DNA of 62,730 nucleotides, from contig CAMLFH010000027.1 in assembly GCA_946479285.1 (NCBI GenBank), positions 1 to 62,730 on the forward strand. The letters are read 5' to 3'. Under the pieces are notes generated by a model. The model worked only from the letters and a program-made list of their open reading frames with translations, was not told the origin of the DNA and ran no database searches. A program made the position numbers and the translations under genes. How positions within the stretch are numbered: position 1 is the stretch's first letter; each line of letters begins with the position of its first letter. This DNA is from an uncultured Flavobacteriales bacterium. GTDB taxonomy: Bacteria > Bacteroidota > Bacteroidia > Flavobacteriales > Crocinitomicaceae. Below, one piece after another: positions 1-8,247 of this stretch.

Positions 1-2548
1 ATCCGTCAGCTACAATTGCATTCTCAGATGCTGTTGTCAACTGCAATTCTCTTCCACCGTTTCCTACTCCGTCTAAACGTGTAATACGCGGTGTTTGTCC
101 GTAAATAGAATTTGCTTGTGAACCACCCAATTCCGGTGAAATATTATGAGGGATTGCAGGAATTCCTTGTAACGGTGTACCGTCAGCATTGATACGTGAA
201 CGCAAATAGGGTTTTTTCTGACCATCTAAGTATTGAGGATCACTTGGATCGTATGGCTTATAGCTATTGTAACCGTATGCTACTGCGATGTAATAGTAAG
301 TTTTAAAGTTTACCAATTTACGATCTCCCTGGGCAAATTGATCTTCCGTTACTCTGAAAGTATGCTTAATTCCCGTATCAGTACCTTTTACTTTTTCAAC
401 AGGGAAAGAGTATCCAAGTTCTTCATCAAACTCGAAGTTGATCATACGCTTAACACCGTTTTTAACATCACACTGTGCTACTAAACGAGCTACAGTCTCA
501 TCATCCAAATCAGTAATACCTACTTGAGCATTCTTCATCTGATAGATTTGGTATCCTTCAAAACGATAGTTTTTATCATAAATGATTGGACCACCATTCG
601 GTAATGTATCACCAGCTCCATTCGGGTCAATAATTCCAATCTTATCTTCCTCGATGTATTTCTCCTGGTAATTGTTCGAGTTTGGTGGGTTATCCAACAT
701 AATGATCAACTCATTACCCATTTCCTGGATAGTCATAACAGGTGCAGCAGGCGGTTCCAAAATGCGGAAACAGTTGTCGAACAAAGCCTGAGCTTTCGTA
801 TCTGCTGTCTTCAATGAGTTTACAGAAGAAAAAATTTGTCCTTCAAAACTTCTTGCATAAACGATACCAACTGTAATGTTGTTTACAGCTCCCGGACGCA
901 ATGTAAATGGTCCTGCAGACTGAACGAAACGACGGTCACCAGATGGATTGGATGTAGATCCTAATCCACAAGGTTCGAATTCTGACCAGTCAAATCCAGG
1001 ATTAACACCTGCAGTTGCCCAATGTAATGTATCCGAATTTGCAGGGAACATATAGTTTGTTTCGATCGATCCAACACATGGTGCTCCGGGGAATCCTGTT
1101 CCACCATAGTACAATTGATCTCCAAACTGCCACAATCCTTGCATGTAGTTGTAGAATTGAGAAGATGAAGTAGGATCTGATTGTCCTGCAGGAGCATTTG
1201 TTCCTGTATAGATTGTAAAGTTACGCATACCGTAACGCTCATTATCTATAATGTCATCTCCGTAACCAATTCCCAAACCTCTGTAGACAATTCCTTTGTT
1301 TGCTATAGCAGTTGCTACAGAAGGAATAACCCACTGATTAGTAAGAGTATCCATGACAGGACCCGGGTTATCAGAATTATCAGCATCCTGATAAGGGCCT
1401 TCGAAGAAGTCAACTCCAATTGCAGGAGGGCTTTGTCCGAATCCAGGACGACCAGAGTTCGGTTCGTCATTCAAATCACCGTTATACATGTAGCTCAGTC
1501 CGCGTGTAACGTCACAACCAGCATAATCATCGTTGTAGTTTCCTAAATCCGCATCAATATACTGAGAGAAATAAGTATCAAACAATGTTTGAGTACCACG
1601 GTTAATCAACTCGTAGTTATAGAACGTCATTTTATTGATCTCGTCATCCGTTGCAAAAGCAAAAGCCTGAGCATGGATTTCCATTCCGATAGGTTCACCT
1701 TGTGATTCCGTATGGATATTTCCTTTATCGTTGAATACCCACCAGTGTGTAATATCACCAAATAATGTAACGCGTCTGTCCGCACCACATTCAACATCAT
1801 CACGACCTAAGATATCATCATACCAAGGGTAATCACCTTCTTCAGGTTCGTAGAACATATCGTTCTGTACATCATAGAATGGTGCCAAAAACTGATCTTG
1901 TCCACGACCAACATCACCGTTACCCGGCCATGCGTTGATCTGCGCCAGAGTTTCGTTTGTTGGAGCAGTACAATCACCTGTTGTACATTCATTATAAGTA
2001 ATGAATAAAACAACTCCGGCCTTTGTGATGGTAAAGATTTTATCATACATCAAACATACTTCCGGATCAATAGTAGCATCTCCGTAATCACGTCTTGCTG
2101 TATCTCCCTGTGGAACAGATGGATCAAAATTTCCCGTACCATATTCCGCAGTAAGCGGCCCAGGCCAGAAATCATTTCCATCAGCACGGAACTTAACAGC
2201 AGCTAATTTCAACTGTCCGTTAACATCCGTTCCTCCCATCCAAAGTGCTCCTGCATAAATCGCTGTTACAGCGATTTCACTTCCTTTCTGTTTTGGAACA
2301 GTATAGGTAGCTAATCCATTTGCACGATCCAAGAATAACAATCCTCCCGTTTCAAGTCGACAGCTAACATCGTTAAAGTCCATTTTAAATGGATTGTTGG
2401 CAGGCGCACAGTTGGCAGCTTTCGTTGTTACCGTGGGCTTCGGCTTACCAGCCGACTTCCCTTTCCCGAAATCATGATTGTATGCATTGGCCTGACCAAT
2501 GAAACACATCGTAATTGCGAGTGATAAGTATTTAAATGTTCGTTTCAT
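1..2548 (-). CDS. Large exported protein, partner of the adjacent TonB-dependent receptor (3' end outside window)
   Basis: The frame is open from an ATG at 2548 to the left edge, giving at least 849 codons with no stop. Residues 1-22 form a type I signal peptide (Lys-Arg, then a hydrophobic run ending in QANA), and there is no lipobox, so this is not a SusD-type lipoprotein. The visible part is rich in Asp, Gly, Asn and aromatic residues, as in secreted or surface proteins of this phylum. The region coded near positions 100-600 looks like a beta-sandwich module. The C-terminus, where a type IX secretion sorting domain would lie, is missing. The start lies 19 bases after the receptor stop, so the two are almost certainly one operon. 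Function unknown; a binding or surface partner of the receptor is an inference. Confidence 0.75.
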   Translation of the reverse strand, partial: MKRTFKYLSLAITMCFIGQANAYNHDFGKGKSAGKPKPTVTTKAANCAPANNPFKMDFNDVSCRLETGGLLFLDRANGLATYTVPKQKGSEIAVTAIYAGALWMGGTDVNGQLKLAAVKFRADGNDFWPGPLTAEYGTGNFDPSVPQGDTARRDYGDATIDPEVCLMYDKIFTITKAGVVLFITYNECTTGDCTAPTNETLAQINAWPGNGDVGRGQDQFLAPFYDVQNDMFYEPEEGDYPWYDDILGRDDVECGADRRVTLFGDITHWWVFNDKGNIHTESQGEPIGMEIHAQAFAFATDDEINKMTFYNYELINRGTQTLFDTYFSQYIDADLGNYNDDYAGCDVTRGLSYMYNGDLNDEPNSGRPGFGQSPPAIGVDFFEGPYQDADNSDNPGPVMDTLTNQWVIPSVATAIANKGIVYRGLGIGYGDDIIDNERYGMRNFTIYTGTNAPAGQSDPTSSSQFYNYMQGLWQFGDQLYYGGTGFPGAPCVGSIETNYMFPANSDTLHWATAGVNPGFDWSEFEPCGLGSTSNPSGDRRFVQSAGPFTLRPGAVNNITVGIVYARSFEGQIFSSVNSLKTADTKAQALFDNCFRILEPPAAPVMTIQEMGNELIIMLDNPPNSNNYQEKYIEEDKIGIIDPNGAGDTLPNGGPIIYDKNYRFEGYQIYQMKNAQVGITDLDDETVARLVAQCDVKNGVKRMINFEFDEELGYSFPVEKVKGTDTGIKHTFRVTEDQFAQGDRKLVNFKTYYYIAVAYGYNSYKPYDPSDPQYLDGQKKPYLRSRINADGTPLQGIPAIPHNISPELGGSQANSIYGQTPRITRLDGVGNGGRELQLTTASENAIVADG

Positions 2549-2567
2549 ACTTTAATTTTTTTCTTTC

Positions 2568-5500
2568 TTAGAAATCAAACTTAACCCCTAAGCGAATAGT
2601 TCTTGGAGAGCTAATATTAAACGGATTTGCCACTTTCATTGCGTAATAATCTCTGAAAGACTGCTCATCCAGCTGGTTTTGGATAGATGTTTGGTATTGA
2701 GCATCTGCCAAATATCCGTCATCATTCCAGTTTCCTGTAGCTCTGTATACACCAAGAACGTTCATTGTATTGAAAAGGTTGGTAACTCGAACGTATACTT
2801 GTAAATACGTTGATTTCTTTTTACCTTCTTTTCCAAAATCAATTCCAAATGTACGGTCTAACTGTAAATCTAAACGGTACTGCCAAGGCAATCTTGATCC
2901 GTTTACAGTTCCTGTAATACCTGAAGTATTTGGATTAAGCAATGCATCTCCGGTAACACCTGTTTGTGAACTATACGGGGAACCTGAGTAGATGTTTGTA
3001 ATAATGTTCAAACCTGTGTTTTCCAAAATCTTAGCATCACCAATCATAGGTCCGTTGTAATCAGCTCCTTCACCGTAACGGTAATCGAATGTGATAGCAA
3101 ACGTATGACGCTGGTCATAAGAATAAGGGAATACACTGCGTAAGTTAGGTAAACCTGCAGTTTGAAGACCTGTTAGCAATGACGCAGCTGAAGTTGCATC
3201 AGAACCTGTACCATCAGCAAACTGTAATGTATACGCTGCAGTCATACGAACATTTCCTGTTCTACGAAGGTCATAAGAAACTGTCAAACCTTTTACAGTA
3301 CCGAAGTCACGGTTACCGAATGTACGGTATGTGTTCGGATATGCTTCAAATACGTTCATCAACTGCACGTTATTACGTTGTTCACGGTAGAATGCAGAGA
3401 TTTTCAAAGATGAAGTTTTAGACAAAACCTGTTGGAAACCAATTTCGTAATCGATTGTTTGCTCTGGTTTCAAATCCGGATTATTGATCGTATTTGTACG
3501 AGCCTCAATAAATTGATAGTCGATTGGGTTAAAACGGTTACCTGTTGTAGGTCGTTTTGTCAAGATATCGTAATGAGCAAAGAACGATGCTTCATCCGAA
3601 ATAGGGAATGAGAATGCGATACGAGGCATTACATTAATTTGCGGCTTGTAATCTCTGAATGCATCTGAATTCACTTTTGAATTATTAGCTGCAGCCGGAT
3701 TTTTCAACCACGGAGAAATACCTGATACACCACGAATTAATTTTGGATCCTCAATTGCGATACCATTTGCATCGTACCACTGATCACCATTTCTAAATCC
3801 GTTGATTCTTGTTGGAGCAGTTACATCATCAACATATACCACATAATCACTTCCCATTGATTCAGGAATAACCATGTTTGCATATTTAGAGTCACTTGCG
3901 ATCAAAGCCTTAGCTTCATCAACATTGTTTGCTGTATAAACTAAGTACTTATCACTCAATACCGGCTGGTTCGCATCGAATACGTCAACACGTACACCCA
4001 CGTTGAATACGATATCCTTGAAAGCAAACTTATCCATGATATAACCAGAGATGTAAACCGGCTGGAATGCTCCGATGAATCGTTTGTAGTTTCCGTTCTC
4101 ATCAAAATCATTGAAATACTTATCGATATCTGTATTTCCTTTTACTTTCTTACCTGTATGATCGTAACCATAGTAGTTAACAAAGTTATTTCCCTGGTTA
4201 AACAACTCATCCGGTGAGAACATATCTAAAGAGAATGTGCTTGGATCGTATTGATCAATAACTACGTAATCAGTTCCTGCAGGATTGAATCCAAGTTTTT
4301 CACGAAGATTGTAGTCGAAGAACGATTGCTTATCATTCCCTTCCTGACCCGAAAAGTTTCCAATTACACCGTTCTGATCGATATCTGTATTTGTTGCTAT
4401 CTCCTGACCAGCATTACCTGTATTCAAACGATCATAGCTGTATTGTTGGTAAGAACCAAAATTGACAACAGTTGGGTTATTCAAGTCTAATTCCGTCAAA
4501 TGGCTATTTGCATACAAACGTGAAACTGTCCATAACTCAATTGGGCCAGCAGTTCCGCTTCCCCAACCTCTATCCCAACGTTGTTCGTATTCGAACCCTA
4601 AAGAGATGGAGTGATCACCAACGTTAACTGATCCTGATCCTGTAATACGGAACTGATCCTGTTCTCCTTTACTAAAACCATTATTAGGAGTACCAATGTT
4701 ATTCCAGATTCCGTAAACAGAGGTAGGAACGTCACCATTTCTCAATGCACGTCCGTTTTGAACCTGCAATAATGTTTCAAAATGATCTGTCGGGTTACCA
4801 GCGTATAAATCAAAATAATTTTGAGTTATCGCAGCTAACGCACTATTTGTCTCAGAAGCCTCGAATTGAACCAGGTATTCCTGAGGAGTAGCTGTTTGGT
4901 AATAATCACCATTTCTAAATTCGTAAGTAGGACGGAAACTTCTTGTAAATTTCCCTACATGTCCGTAGCTGAACAAATCGTATTTGTGATTTTTATCGTA
5001 AATCGATGTTTTCGTTTTTGAGTAATCTACCATGATGGAGTAGAAAGCAGATTTCACTTTCGAACTTGATCCTTCTTTGTTGTTAGAGAATCTCTGAGTG
5101 AAACGTCCATAAACACGGTAATCCAACTGATTGAAAACTCCAAAATTTGTAAAGTTCATTAGTGAACTTGAGAAATCATAGTTACTTCCGTAATTATAGT
5201 TCAAAGATCCACCGAAAGTTAAGTTAACAGATGGCCCGGTGTTCACGTCAATTTTAGCAGAAGCTGAAATTGTGGAACGGGCAGCATTCATTCTCCACTT
5301 TGTTTTCTCAAAATCACTTGCTCTCAAGTAATTCGCATTGTGGAAAGTACCGTTACCGGTAGCACTTGCTCTAACAGGGTTCTCTAACAAATAATCTCTA
5401 GCCTCTTTCTTAATGCGGTATGAACCACCATTTAGCGGACGGCTGTCCAATTCATTTGTGTAGTTGACAGAAAGTAAGAAACCTAAAATTGGTTTTGTTT

Positions 5501-6374
5501 TCTTACCTGTTGAATCTTTTCTCATCAAAAGTGGCCCGGAAAGTAATCCTTCAACAAGGTTGTATCCGAATTTATCCAATCCAATCACTTTTCCATCGTA
5601 ACCATTCTCATCTTTTCCTTTGAAGTAGAATCCTGAAGTTACTGCTTCCAATGAACCAAAGTATTTAGACGACGGTCCACGAGTTGTAATAGCAATAATA
5701 CCCCCGGTTGCATCACCATAGTTGGCAGGCAAACCTCCGGTGATTACCGAAACCTCTTCAATTGCTGATTTAGGCAAGTTGGAAGATCCACGAACCTTGA
5801 TACCATCAATAAAGAAGTAAGTACCATCTGAACGCGAACCACGAACAGAAAGATCTCCCGATCCTTCATCCTGCGTTACACCACCGACTGTTGCAGCAAC
5901 ACCTGCCGCAGAACGAGTTGGTAGACGCGAAATATCCTCACGCGTAATGGTCGCCCCGGAAGGACCACCGTCTTTATTAATTAATGGAACCCTGTAGGCC
6001 ACAACCAAGACTTCATCGATGGCTTTCACATCGCCTGGAAGTCCGAGAGCAGTCCCATCAAGAAAGGTAATACGATCAGCATTCACAATCACACCTTTGA
6101 TTGCTGTAGGCTGATAACCTTCCCCTGGGTTACTGATCTCAACGTCGTAAGAACCTGGCGTCAACGAGTTAAGTTGAAACTTACCATCCACATCGGTGGT
6201 AGTGTTCCCTTTAACTGTTCCATTTTGCTTGATAACTATAATACAATCGTATATAGCCTCCTTGCTGTCCTTATCAACAACGCTACCACGGATAGTTCCC
6301 AAACCAGATTGAGAATACCCATAAGTCACTGTCAACAAGATACTTGCAATTAACAAGTTGAGTTTACGTAACAT
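2568..6374 (-). CDS. TonB-dependent outer membrane receptor with carboxypeptidase-regulatory-like N-terminal domain
   Basis: A 1268-residue outer-membrane transporter. Residues 1-21 are a signal peptide. About 25-110 is a CarboxypepD-reg-like/CNA-B-type beta domain (TIRGSVVDKDSKEAIYD). About 140-240 is the plug, with the characteristic LSVRGSRSDGTYFFIDGIKV and GGLPANYGDATGGIIAITTR stretches. The rest is a long beta-barrel ending in a terminal Phe (LGVKFDF), the usual outer-membrane insertion signal. It resembles SusC/OmpA-linked receptors of Bacteroidota and depends on TonB-ExbBD energy. The ligand cannot be read from the sequence. It is the first gene of a two-gene unit with the exported protein that follows; no SusD is seen. 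A candidate -7 box lies at 6426-6418. Confidence 0.93.
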   Translation of the reverse strand: MLRKLNLLIASILLTVTYGYSQSGLGTIRGSVVDKDSKEAIYDCIIVIKQNGTVKGNTTTDVDGKFQLNSLTPGSYDVEISNPGEGYQPTAIKGVIVNADRITFLDGTALGLPGDVKAIDEVLVVAYRVPLINKDGGPSGATITREDISRLPTRSAAGVAATVGGVTQDEGSGDLSVRGSRSDGTYFFIDGIKVRGSSNLPKSAIEEVSVITGGLPANYGDATGGIIAITTRGPSSKYFGSLEAVTSGFYFKGKDENGYDGKVIGLDKFGYNLVEGLLSGPLLMRKDSTGKKTKPILGFLLSVNYTNELDSRPLNGGSYRIKKEARDYLLENPVRASATGNGTFHNANYLRASDFEKTKWRMNAARSTISASAKIDVNTGPSVNLTFGGSLNYNYGSNYDFSSSLMNFTNFGVFNQLDYRVYGRFTQRFSNNKEGSSSKVKSAFYSIMVDYSKTKTSIYDKNHKYDLFSYGHVGKFTRSFRPTYEFRNGDYYQTATPQEYLVQFEASETNSALAAITQNYFDLYAGNPTDHFETLLQVQNGRALRNGDVPTSVYGIWNNIGTPNNGFSKGEQDQFRITGSGSVNVGDHSISLGFEYEQRWDRGWGSGTAGPIELWTVSRLYANSHLTELDLNNPTVVNFGSYQQYSYDRLNTGNAGQEIATNTDIDQNGVIGNFSGQEGNDKQSFFDYNLREKLGFNPAGTDYVVIDQYDPSTFSLDMFSPDELFNQGNNFVNYYGYDHTGKKVKGNTDIDKYFNDFDENGNYKRFIGAFQPVYISGYIMDKFAFKDIVFNVGVRVDVFDANQPVLSDKYLVYTANNVDEAKALIASDSKYANMVIPESMGSDYVVYVDDVTAPTRINGFRNGDQWYDANGIAIEDPKLIRGVSGISPWLKNPAAANNSKVNSDAFRDYKPQINVMPRIAFSFPISDEASFFAHYDILTKRPTTGNRFNPIDYQFIEARTNTINNPDLKPEQTIDYEIGFQQVLSKTSSLKISAFYREQRNNVQLMNVFEAYPNTYRTFGNRDFGTVKGLTVSYDLRRTGNVRMTAAYTLQFADGTGSDATSAASLLTGLQTAGLPNLRSVFPYSYDQRHTFAITFDYRYGEGADYNGPMIGDAKILENTGLNIITNIYSGSPYSSQTGVTGDALLNPNTSGITGTVNGSRLPWQYRLDLQLDRTFGIDFGKEGKKKSTYLQVYVRVTNLFNTMNVLGVYRATGNWNDDGYLADAQYQTSIQNQLDEQSFRDYYAMKVANPFNISSPRTIRLGVKFDF

Positions 6375-6417
6375 AAGTACAGTTTAATTTTACATCATTT
6401 TTATTGTAACAAAGCCT

Positions 6418-6426
6418 GTAAATATA
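6418..6426 (-). promoter_or_regulatory. Candidate -7 box for the receptor operon
   Basis: On the minus strand TATATTTAC resembles the bacteroidetal -7 element TAnnTTTG with the final G changed. It lies 44 bases before the receptor ATG in an AT-rich divergent gap. No clear -33 TTG was found. Confidence 0.3.
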
Positions 6427-6591
6427 GTAATTTTCGATTTGTTAACATTTACTAAAAAACTTTTCTGTTTTGTAATAATTTAACCGGCGTTAACGTTTCG
6501 TTAACTTTTAAAAACCCCGGAAGCCCTTGTTTTTAAGGATTTATAACTAAATATTAAATGGAAAATTGGCCTGTTTTTAGTGATTCTAACA

Positions 6592-6599
6592 TACATTTG
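6592..6599 (+). promoter_or_regulatory. Bacteroidetal -7 box directly before the PPTase start
   Basis: TACATTTG is an exact TAnnTTTG match. Only four bases separate it from the ATG at 6604, so the message would be leaderless or nearly so. This also argues against the in-frame ATG at 6580, which lies upstream of the box. Confidence 0.5.
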
Positions 6600-6603
6600 C
6601 AGG

Positions 6604-7239
6604 ATGTCTGCCATTTCAATTATTAATTTAAATGCGGTTTCCATTTATTTAATGGAAATTGATTTTTCTCATTTTGAAACCTATCGATCCGCCCTGAATG
6701 AGCACGAAAGATCGCGTCTTTTGGCAATTAATCATTTTGAAAAAAAATTAGAATTTGCAGCTTCAAGATACCTGAAACATCATCTGTTCGGGGAAGTAAA
6801 TATTGAATACGATTCAACCGGAGCGCCCCAAATTAAAAACGTGGGGTTCATCTCCATTTCTCATTGCAGCACACATGTAGTCCTGGCCAGCTGTACCGAG
6901 CATCTGATTGGTGTAGACATTGAAGAAATCCGGGAAAAATCTGTCTTAACATCCCGTCGTTTTATCACGGATCCGGAAAAACTTCTTTTCGATCAAACCA
7001 ATAAAAATGACATGTCCCTGCTTTGGTCTTTTAAAGAGTGCCTCTATAAATTATCCGACAGAAATAAACTGCTTTTTCAGCGCGATATACTTGTAACCAA
7101 AAGAGCTGATCAATTCTATGGGAGCATCCTGAAAACAGATGGAATTTATGAATACAAACTACATGTTGAAAACTTTAAAAATATTTTAATAACTTTCAAT
7201 TCGAGTAAAGGAAAACTGCTACATGAACATTCTGCGTAA
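6604..7239 (+). CDS. 4'-phosphopantetheinyl transferase, Sfp/HetI type
   Basis: Predicted to move the 4'-phosphopantetheine arm of CoA onto a Ser of acyl or peptidyl carrier proteins. From the ATG at 6604 it is 211 residues. The Mg2+/CoA signature GVDIE is at about 103-107, the second motif WSFKECLYK is at about 141-149, and SISHC at about 84-88 matches the upstream conserved motif. An ATG 24 bases earlier is in frame but lies before the promoter box; a Met at 6652 would cut into the first domain strand. Its 3' end overlaps the GGGP synthase start by 17 bases, so the two are co-transcribed and probably translationally coupled. The length of 211 fits the small Sfp-like class. Confidence 0.88.
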   Translation: MSAISIINLNAVSIYLMEIDFSHFETYRSALNEHERSRLLAINHFEKKLEFAASRYLKHHLFGEVNIEYDSTGAPQIKNVGFISISHCSTHVVLASCTEHLIGVDIEEIREKSVLTSRRFITDPEKLLFDQTNKNDMSLLWSFKECLYKLSDRNKLLFQRDILVTKRADQFYGSILKTDGIYEYKLHVENFKNILITFNSSKGKLLHEHSA

Positions 7240-7963
7240 AATTCAATCAAAAAACGGGCAACTGGCATTATTAATTGATCCCGAAAAGACCAAAAACGAA
7301 GAGCATTTGTTAGATCTGATTAAAAAAGCTGAATTCGCCCTAATTGATTTCTTTTTTGTTGGAGGAAGTACCGTAACCCGAAAAGAGATTGAATCAGTTG
7401 TTTCAAAAATCAAAAACAATTCCACTATTCCGATTGTTTTATTTCCGGGTTCGAGCAATCAGCTCTCCGAACAAGCAGACGCACTTCTATTTTTAAACCT
7501 GATCTCGGGCAGAAATCCGGACTTCCTGATCGGGCACCATGTTTCATGCGCAGAAGAAGTTCTCGACATGGATATTGAAGTTATTCCCACCTCTTATATC
7601 CTGATTGAAGGAGGAAAAATGACTTCTGTTGCTTACGTTAGTCAGACAACTCCTATACCGCGGGAAAACAGTTCCATTTCTTTAAAAACAGGCATTGCCG
7701 GATATTTGATGGGACAAAAACTCACCTATTTTGATGCCGGAAGCGGTGCACTTCAATCTGTTCCCCCACAATTAATCCATGAATTGAAGAAAAAAATTGA
7801 CACTCCTATTATTGTAGGTGGCGGAATTCGGTCGGTTGAACAAATAGAATCCTTCAAAAATGCCGGGGCAAATGTGATTGTCATTGGAAACAAAATAGAA
7901 GAAAACATCGATTTCCTGCTAGACATAGAGACTTATCAAAAAAGTTCATCTCGAGCTGATTAG
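7223..7963 (+). CDS. Geranylgeranylglyceryl phosphate synthase (GGGPS/PcrB family)
   Basis: A TIM-barrel prenyltransferase that joins a polyprenyl diphosphate to sn-glycerol-1-phosphate by an ether bond. This is the first committed step of archaeal-type lipid synthesis and is also found in many Bacteroidota. The 246 residues show LLIDPEKT (17-24) and FFVGGST (44-50). They also show PTSYILIEGG (about 127-136), DAGSGA (about 170-175) and IIVGGGIRS (about 190-198), which form the family's glycerol-phosphate site. It is cytosolic or membrane-associated and overlaps the PPTase by 17 bases. The prenyl chain length used cannot be told from sequence alone. No archaeal G1P dehydrogenase lies nearby, so the G1P source must be elsewhere. 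Confidence 0.9.
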   Translation: MNILRKIQSKNGQLALLIDPEKTKNEEHLLDLIKKAEFALIDFFFVGGSTVTRKEIESVVSKIKNNSTIPIVLFPGSSNQLSEQADALLFLNLISGRNPDFLIGHHVSCAEEVLDMDIEVIPTSYILIEGGKMTSVAYVSQTTPIPRENSSISLKTGIAGYLMGQKLTYFDAGSGALQSVPPQLIHELKKKIDTPIIVGGGIRSVEQIESFKNAGANVIVIGNKIEENIDFLLDIETYQKSSSRAD

Positions 7964-8247
7964 AGAACCCAATACCGTTTAATCAGCATCAAACACACTT
8001 CACTAAATGAGAAGTTGTTTAATCACATTGTTAAAATAATTGAATTATATTTACCCCTGTGCGAACTGCGAAAACTAGGAGTCATATGTTTTTAAATAGT
8101 TCTAAACTATTGATTAAAAGCATATTAATTAAGTAACAAAGCCAAAAAAACTCTCAAATTCGGCCCAGATTGCACCACTACATTTCCTCGTGAAATGTTA
8201 AAATTAAGTTGATAACAAACAATGTTGAATCTATTAAATTGTTAAAC

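Noticed and set aside
961..1546. Opposing frames of 93 and 121 residues (961-1242 minus, 1181-1546 plus).
   Set aside because: Both are inside the large exported protein, which has a much longer frame in a signal-peptide context. The other frames have no recognisable features.
6566..6568. A TTG upstream of the PPTase box as a -33 element.
   Set aside because: The spacing to TACATTTG is 23 bases, outside the usual 19-21, so it was not called.
8085..8135. A 16-codon frame in the gap before the M43 protease.
   Set aside because: Composition and length are as expected by chance in AT-rich DNA.
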